Virus record (IMG/VR): IMGVR_UViG_3300044846_002352 | Coordinates: 1-35,306 of that record | Length of the DNA: 35,306 bases | Reading direction: 5' to 3' (one strand) | From: a virus | Part shown: piece by piece, positions 31,431 through 35,306 of the stretch | Numbering within the stretch: the first letter of the stretch is position 1 | Layout: the number at the start of each line of letters is the position of its first letter | Translations under genes and position numbers: made by a program | Notes under the pieces: model-generated | Seen by the model: the letters and a program-made list of their open reading frames with translations, nothing else | Told to the model about the DNA's origin: nothing | Database searches by the model: none

Positions 31431-34354
31431 ACCATTTCTTCCCATCCTTCTTCAGCTAATTCGTAAATGTATTCAGGGTCAATTCCTCGTTTACCCCAGT
31501 ATACCATTTCTTGGTCTGTAATAGTTAACAAGTCTTCAATACTATCTTGGTCACCTGGTTCAAAAGGAATACCATTAGTTAATCTACATTGTTCTTTGGT
31601 AAACAAACCTCTGTCTTTAGGGTCGGTAACAATTAGATTATTTCTAACTTCTTCATTAAACACAATTAACAAAGGTTCAATTCTTTTGTTAAAAGTAACA
31701 ATAGCTCTTGCCACATTATATTCACCTGTCATATTAGGATTGGACTCCAATTCTGACGGGTTAAGACGATAACAATTAAGTTGAACTACTGAACCGACTA
31801 TATCTGAAAATGCTATTTGATATGCTCGGTCTGTTGGAATTCCTGTATTCGCTTCCTTATTTGTTGCATCACTACGAACCCAGTTATCCTCACCCCAAGA
31901 TTGTTCCCATCCATTTTTTTGTAAAAATTTTACTTTTTCTTTTCTATCTTCATTGGTTTTGAAAAATATATCTAATTGTTCTTGAGACCATCCTTTTTTA
32001 GGTTTATTAACCTTTTGAACATCTCCGTGTGATGCTTTAGCCCCATTATTTACATAGAATATTACATCACCCAAACTAACTGCAATACCATCGCTAATTG
32101 CTAATTCCATATGAGCCATCATTGACATCATATTACCCGCCTTTGTTTTTTGGTTTGAACGTTTCTTATAATCATCAATAGATAATTTTACTTTCGCTCT
32201 TTGAGCAATTTTCATTAATGGAATTTGTTGGTTAAAAATTACCTCCAAGTATTCATAATACCACTCAACAAATGCTTGTCCATTACCTTCTAACAACATT
32301 TTAATTCCTTTATCCAAAAAGTCCTCAATGTAAAGTGGTAGTTTCTTACTTTTGATTGAGTTACCTGTAAGTTTAATCTTACCATTGTGTTCCATTGTTG
32401 CGTAGTTCTTACGAGCAATATTCATACAAGATTTCCAAGTTCCATCACAATCAAGACCCATAGCGCCTTTCATAAACATGTCGTTAAACTCGGCGACATC
32501 GGCATCATAACCTTTGTATTCCTTACCTTCTTTAACCAACCAATTCTTACCCTTACCAATGTATCTTCTATCATCCACACCACCTTCAGGTAATGAGAAG
32601 TTCATACCATCCGTATCACATACAAGTGGGGTATAACCTCTCTTCATAAAGAAACGTAACATCTGACGAAGGTATTGTCTGCCTGTACAGGTAATTTGTT
32701 CACCCATATACATATCACCCCAATGGTATACCTGTGGAGCGGATAACGCCCCGAACATTGAGTTGATGAAAATCTTAATCGGTAATTGTTTTCTGTCGTA
32801 AGATGTCGCTTGTTTTTTATCAATATCCTGATATTCCTTTGCCAAGTTTTTATACTTGATACGAGTATTACGGAAGTAATTTAACATACCTTTCATAGCA
32901 CCTGTAATATCACAAGTTGGAAATACATCGTGAACAAGTTGTATTGATGGATAAAGTGAGGAGAAGTCAAGTTTCAATACATCAGTAGAAAATCCTACTT
33001 TAAGTAGTCGGGATAATCCTCCCACAAACTCTGTCTTTTCATTCTTTTTAGGAATTGCTAACATATGTTTGTATGACCAAGCTCTCATTTGGATTTCCCA
33101 TAATGTTGCGGTTCCCATCGTTGAAACTCTTTCATATGTTGTTGGAACCAACGAAGCAAGTAGGAACGAACCCTGATTAAATTCTTCATCAACTGTTAGA
33201 GTTTCTTCCAAGTCATCGTCAAGGTATCGTTCAACCAAATCATCACCTGTTGTTTTAATGTAAACATTTGAGTGTTTTGAACAAGCATCATCAATCTTTG
33301 GGTCAACACCAACTTTCTTATATTTTCCGTTTTGAATATTTAACCAAAACTCTTCTTTCTTTGCATAAAATGGTCCAATATCTGTGTGGTCAATATAAAC
33401 ACGGTCAGGTGCTTCCGCCTTAATGTATTGAGTAATATACTTCAAACCCGCAGATTTAATGGATGAGTTGATTGCCTGAGCTCTTCTAACCGCATGTAAT
33501 GTATCAACAACGTTATAACCCCACATAGATGTTTGGTTAAATCTCTCAACTTCATTTGCCAACTTCAACATACTTTCAGATTGTTTAATTGGATTGATTG
33601 GATTTAATGTCTTAGCAATTTTCTTAATATCTAACTTTAACGCTTTGGCTCTTTCAAATATCCAAAACCAGTCAAAGTTAAACCCGTTGTAAGATGCGAT
33701 GATACTTGGTTTAAGTTCATCTATAGTATTAAAAAATTTAACAATACCTTCTCTTTCTTGGTCTTCGTCTGAACATTCAATTACTTGACTAAAACCTTTA
33801 TTGGTTTTCATTCCTATCATAAAGATACGACCATCCTTTGGTTCAAGTGAGGTCGTCTCTAAGTCAAATACAAATCTTGTGATACTATTGTAATCGTCAA
33901 ATCCTTTGAATAGACGTTTCTCTTTTGTAACTAAGAATTGTTCAACAGGTGGTAATATTAAAACTAACCCCTTTGTTGTTTCACCCCATGGGTCAACACC
34001 ACCATCTCTGAAAAACTGAATGAGTGAACGATATCCGTTCAATGATTTAACCATGAATGTTAAACCTTTTTCTAATCTTTCGTTACCATCAGTTCTTAAT
34101 TTTTCAATGACAATTTTATGTTTTGTCATTGCCTCTTTTTGTAATGCTTTTGAGGATTTATAGAAGTTTAATCCACGTAAGTCGCCTACCCAAGCAAATG
34201 GGATGAAGGTATCTTTTTTAATCTGTTTTCCGTGAATTGGGTGTTCAATAATTTTCCAAACACAATCTTTGACGTAATCGTATTCGACACTGACGATATA
34301 TTTTTCGTCATCATTTCCCTGAAGGAAATTTTCAATTTCTTCGTTTGATATCAT
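31427..34354 (-). CDS. 43: DNA polymerase, family B, T4 gp43-like
   Basis: A 975-aa replicative polymerase with 3'-5' proofreading. Exonuclease motifs: Exo I FVFDLETTS (Asp164, Glu166), Exo II SYNGFNFDWF (Asp228), Exo III YLDDDLEET (Tyr377 to Asp381). Polymerase motifs: A KLDFSSLYPS (Asp463), B KIFINSMFGALS (Lys527, Asn531), C VCDTDGMNF (Asp580, Asp582). The order and spacing match T4 gp43 (898 aa); the 80 extra residues are spread over the thumb and C-terminal region. The C-terminus (PEYIYELAEEGWEEMV) lacks an obvious PIP-like tip but could bind the sliding clamp. It converges with the 111-aa gene. A promoter candidate and leader hairpins lie upstream, suggesting autoregulation as in T4. Confidence 0.96.
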   Translation of the reverse strand: MISNEEIENFLQGNDDEKYIVSVEYDYVKDCVWKIIEHPIHGKQIKKDTFIPFAWVGDLRGLNFYKSSKALQKEAMTKHKIVIEKLRTDGNERLEKGLTFMVKSLNGYRSLIQFFRDGGVDPWGETTKGLVLILPPVEQFLVTKEKRLFKGFDDYNSITRFVFDLETTSLEPKDGRIFMIGMKTNKGFSQVIECSDEDQEREGIVKFFNTIDELKPSIIASYNGFNFDWFWIFERAKALKLDIKKIAKTLNPINPIKQSESMLKLANEVERFNQTSMWGYNVVDTLHAVRRAQAINSSIKSAGLKYITQYIKAEAPDRVYIDHTDIGPFYAKKEEFWLNIQNGKYKKVGVDPKIDDACSKHSNVYIKTTGDDLVERYLDDDLEETLTVDEEFNQGSFLLASLVPTTYERVSTMGTATLWEIQMRAWSYKHMLAIPKKNEKTEFVGGLSRLLKVGFSTDVLKLDFSSLYPSIQLVHDVFPTCDITGAMKGMLNYFRNTRIKYKNLAKEYQDIDKKQATSYDRKQLPIKIFINSMFGALSAPQVYHWGDMYMGEQITCTGRQYLRQMLRFFMKRGYTPLVCDTDGMNFSLPEGGVDDRRYIGKGKNWLVKEGKEYKGYDADVAEFNDMFMKGAMGLDCDGTWKSCMNIARKNYATMEHNGKIKLTGNSIKSKKLPLYIEDFLDKGIKMLLEGNGQAFVEWYYEYLEVIFNQQIPLMKIAQRAKVKLSIDDYKKRSNQKTKAGNMMSMMAHMELAISDGIAVSLGDVIFYVNNGAKASHGDVQKVNKPKKGWSQEQLDIFFKTNEDRKEKVKFLQKNGWEQSWGEDNWVRSDATNKEANTGIPTDRAYQIAFSDIVGSVVQLNCYRLNPSELESNPNMTGEYNVARAIVTFNKRIEPLLIVFNEEVRNNLIVTDPKDRGLFTKEQCRLTNGIPFEPGDQDSIEDLLTITDQEMVYWGKRGIDPEYIYELAEEGWEEMV

Positions 34355-34377
34355 AAAATTTAAAATGGTGTATTTGC

Positions 34378-34397
34378 TTCCGAAATTAAGGTCGGAA
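34378..34397 (-). promoter_or_regulatory. Leader hairpin of the DNA polymerase gene (possible translational operator)
   Basis: In the minus-strand leader, TTCCGA and TCGGAA form a perfect 6-bp stem around the 8-nt loop CCTTAATT, ending 23 nt before the polymerase ATG. A competing hairpin TAAGGT-N8-ACCTTA (34387-34406) shares part of the sequence, so only one can form at a time. T4 gp43 represses its own translation by binding a leader hairpin with an 8-nt loop. The similarity is architectural only; loop and distance differ. Confidence 0.5.
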
Positions 34398-34413
34398 TTT
34401 ACCTTATGTGGTA

Positions 34414-34442
34414 AGATTAACCAATCAAATATTATAAGTCAA
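34414..34442 (-). promoter_or_regulatory. Candidate promoter of the DNA polymerase gene
   Basis: Minus-strand TTGACT (34442-34437), 17 nt, TAATCT (34419-34414). The -35 sequence AATTTGACT and the 17-nt spacing are the same as in the gp32 promoter; the -10 is weaker. Transcription would begin near 34407 and yield a leader of about 50 nt that holds the hairpins. Confidence 0.45.
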
Positions 34443-34449
34443 ATTAAAT

Positions 34450-35306
34450 TTAAGGTTGTTTCTGAATTTGTATTTTGTTTTCAGCAGTGAATGTTCTAGC
34501 TGATAATGTGTAAACACTTTCACCAGCGTAGTCTATCGTTTGACTAACACCATTACAATCTACATAATTTAAAGTTAAGTCAGGTGGTAATGTTTGACAA
34601 TAAGTTGTCACTTGGAAATTATAACAATTTGTAGATGAGTAAGTCCCTAAATCAATTAAATCAAATCCATCAGGTGACGATGGTCCTGATATCCATCTTG
34701 GTGGGTAACTCGCGTAAGAAACAACTGTCATATAACCAATATCACTAAGAGAACCTAAAGTTTGACTAATATAATTACCATTTATATTTCTATACTGAAT
34801 AACCATACTTGATACTGAACAGTCACCATTCTTTTGATTACCAATCACATACATATTTAAAGGTTCTGCAGGTGATGGTGATGGAGTTAAACTAGTTGTA
34901 GGAGTTACCGTTGGTGTTTTAGTTACTGTTGGTGTGTTAGTTGGGGTTGATGTTATTGTTGGGGTTTGTGTAACGGTTGGTGTATTTGTTGCGGTTTGAC
35001 TTGGTGTTACAGTATTAGTTGGTGTCTGAGTCACAGTTGCTGTATTAGTAGGGGTTTGGGTTACGGTAGGAGTATTTGTTGGTGTAGGTGTTGGTGTTTC
35101 AGTATTAGTTGGTGTAGGTGTTGTTGTTGGTGTTGGTGACGCATAAATTGTTGGAGTAACCGATGGTGTTGGTGTAATGGTTGGAGTAACCGATGGTGTT
35201 GGTGTGATGGTAGGTGTCGGTGTTGGTGTTGGTCGACTTGGGTCAAAACAAGTTAAAATTAAAGTTTGGTCATCCTCAATTAAGTGTAAATAAAAGTTAT
35301 TATAAC
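34450..35306 (-). CDS. Pro/Thr-repeat protein, C-terminal part (gene runs off the window)
   Basis: The minus-strand frame is open from the window edge to the stop at 34450, giving at least 285 aa; a GTG inside (35034) is not a credible start, since the same frame continues upstream. Visible order: a short non-repetitive segment ([17 protein letters not shown]), then about 125 residues of Thr-Pro repeats ([13 protein letters not shown] and relatives), then a globular tail of about 130 residues ([20 protein letters not shown] onward) with six cysteines. The repeats would form an extended stalk, as in surface or fibre proteins, with the tail as a head domain. Function is unknown. It lies upstream of DNA polymerase in the same direction with a 95-nt gap. 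Confidence 0.8.
   Translation of the reverse strand, partial: YNNFYLHLIEDDQTLILTCFDPSRPTPTPTPTITPTPSVTPTITPTPSVTPTIYASPTPTTTPTPTNTETPTPTPTNTPTVTQTPTNTATVTQTPTNTVTPSQTATNTPTVTQTPTITSTPTNTPTVTKTPTVTPTTSLTPSPSPAEPLNMYVIGNQKNGDCSVSSMVIQYRNINGNYISQTLGSLSDIGYMTVVSYASYPPRWISGPSSPDGFDLIDLGTYSSTNCYNFQVTTYCQTLPPDLTLNYVDCNGVSQTIDYAGESVYTLSARTFTAENKIQIQKQP
35151..35210 (-). repeat. 30-bp tandem duplication in the Thr-Pro repeat region
   Basis: Two adjacent 30-bp units (35151-35180 and 35181-35210) differ at one base. Each codes for ten residues of the Thr-Pro stalk. This is a recent in-frame duplication within a longer, more diverged repeat tract (about 34870-35235). Confidence 0.85.

Noticed and set aside
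34870-35235. Repeat tract as a possible CRISPR array
   Set aside because: The units are in-frame Thr-Pro codons of varying length, without constant repeats and unique spacers.
35061-35246. ORF rich in Gln, His and Leu on the minus strand
   Set aside because: It is another reading frame of the Thr-Pro repeats; the Thr-Pro frame is the one open from the edge to 34450.

Overview
The window looks like part of the genome of a T4-related, contractile-tailed phage (myovirus type). It carries T4-like replication and recombination genes: gp41-type helicase, RNase H/FEN, UvsX, gp32-like SSB and a gp43-type family B polymerase. It also carries T4-like morphogenesis genes: gp13-, gp14- and gp15-like neck and tail-terminator proteins, sheath, tube, a gp26/gp51-like protein, tape measure and baseplate. 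The DNA is very AT-rich. Start codons are preceded by A-rich sequence rather than a clear Shine-Dalgarno. The gp32 promoter fits both a sigma70 pattern (TTGACT-17-TATACT) and the Bacteroidota pattern (TTTG-N20-TAnnTTTG). A Bacteroidota host is therefore possible but unproven. No tRNA, rRNA, CRISPR, integrase or IS was seen.

Layout, left to right. Positions 1-4900, minus strand, hold the replication and recombination block, transcribed leftward: gp32-like SSB with its own promoter and terminator, UvsX, RNase H, an unknown 150-aa protein and the helicase. Positions 4893-20574, minus strand, hold the tail and baseplate block: tube, gp26/gp51-like protein with an overlapping second frame, tape measure, two giant baseplate proteins flanking a LysM/gpX-like protein, and two unknown proteins. 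Positions 20691-26600, minus strand, hold a HAD-family enzyme, an oversized sheath protein, and gp15- and gp14-like genes, with a tiny plus-strand gene inserted near 24.9 kb. Positions 26658-31430, plus strand, hold an SNF2-type ATPase, a superoxide dismutase fused to a probable nuclease domain, a gp13-like connector and a small unknown protein. Positions 31427-35306, minus strand, hold DNA polymerase and the 3' part of a Pro/Thr-repeat protein that runs off the window.

Polymerase, helicase, RNase H, SSB, UvsX and probably the SNF2 ATPase would make up the replication and recombination-repair machinery. The gp13/14/15-like, sheath, tube, tape-measure and baseplate genes would build the tail and its joint to the head. 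Three consecutive baseplate genes each appear to carry a peptidoglycan-related module (OmpA-like, LysM-like, glucosaminidase-like), which suggests cell-wall penetration.

Most interesting points: the Mn-type superoxide dismutase fused to a PD-(D/E)XK-like domain; a candidate +1 (or -2) frameshift in the tail chaperone-like gene; an 8-nt-loop hairpin in the polymerase leader that recalls the T4 gene 43 translational operator; a cysteine-free gp32-like protein ending in a bacterial-SSB-like DGDLPF tip; a recurring TATTTATA motif before genes; and Glu-rich N-termini that could be capsid-targeting peptides. All functions are inferred by reading the sequence; no database search was run.
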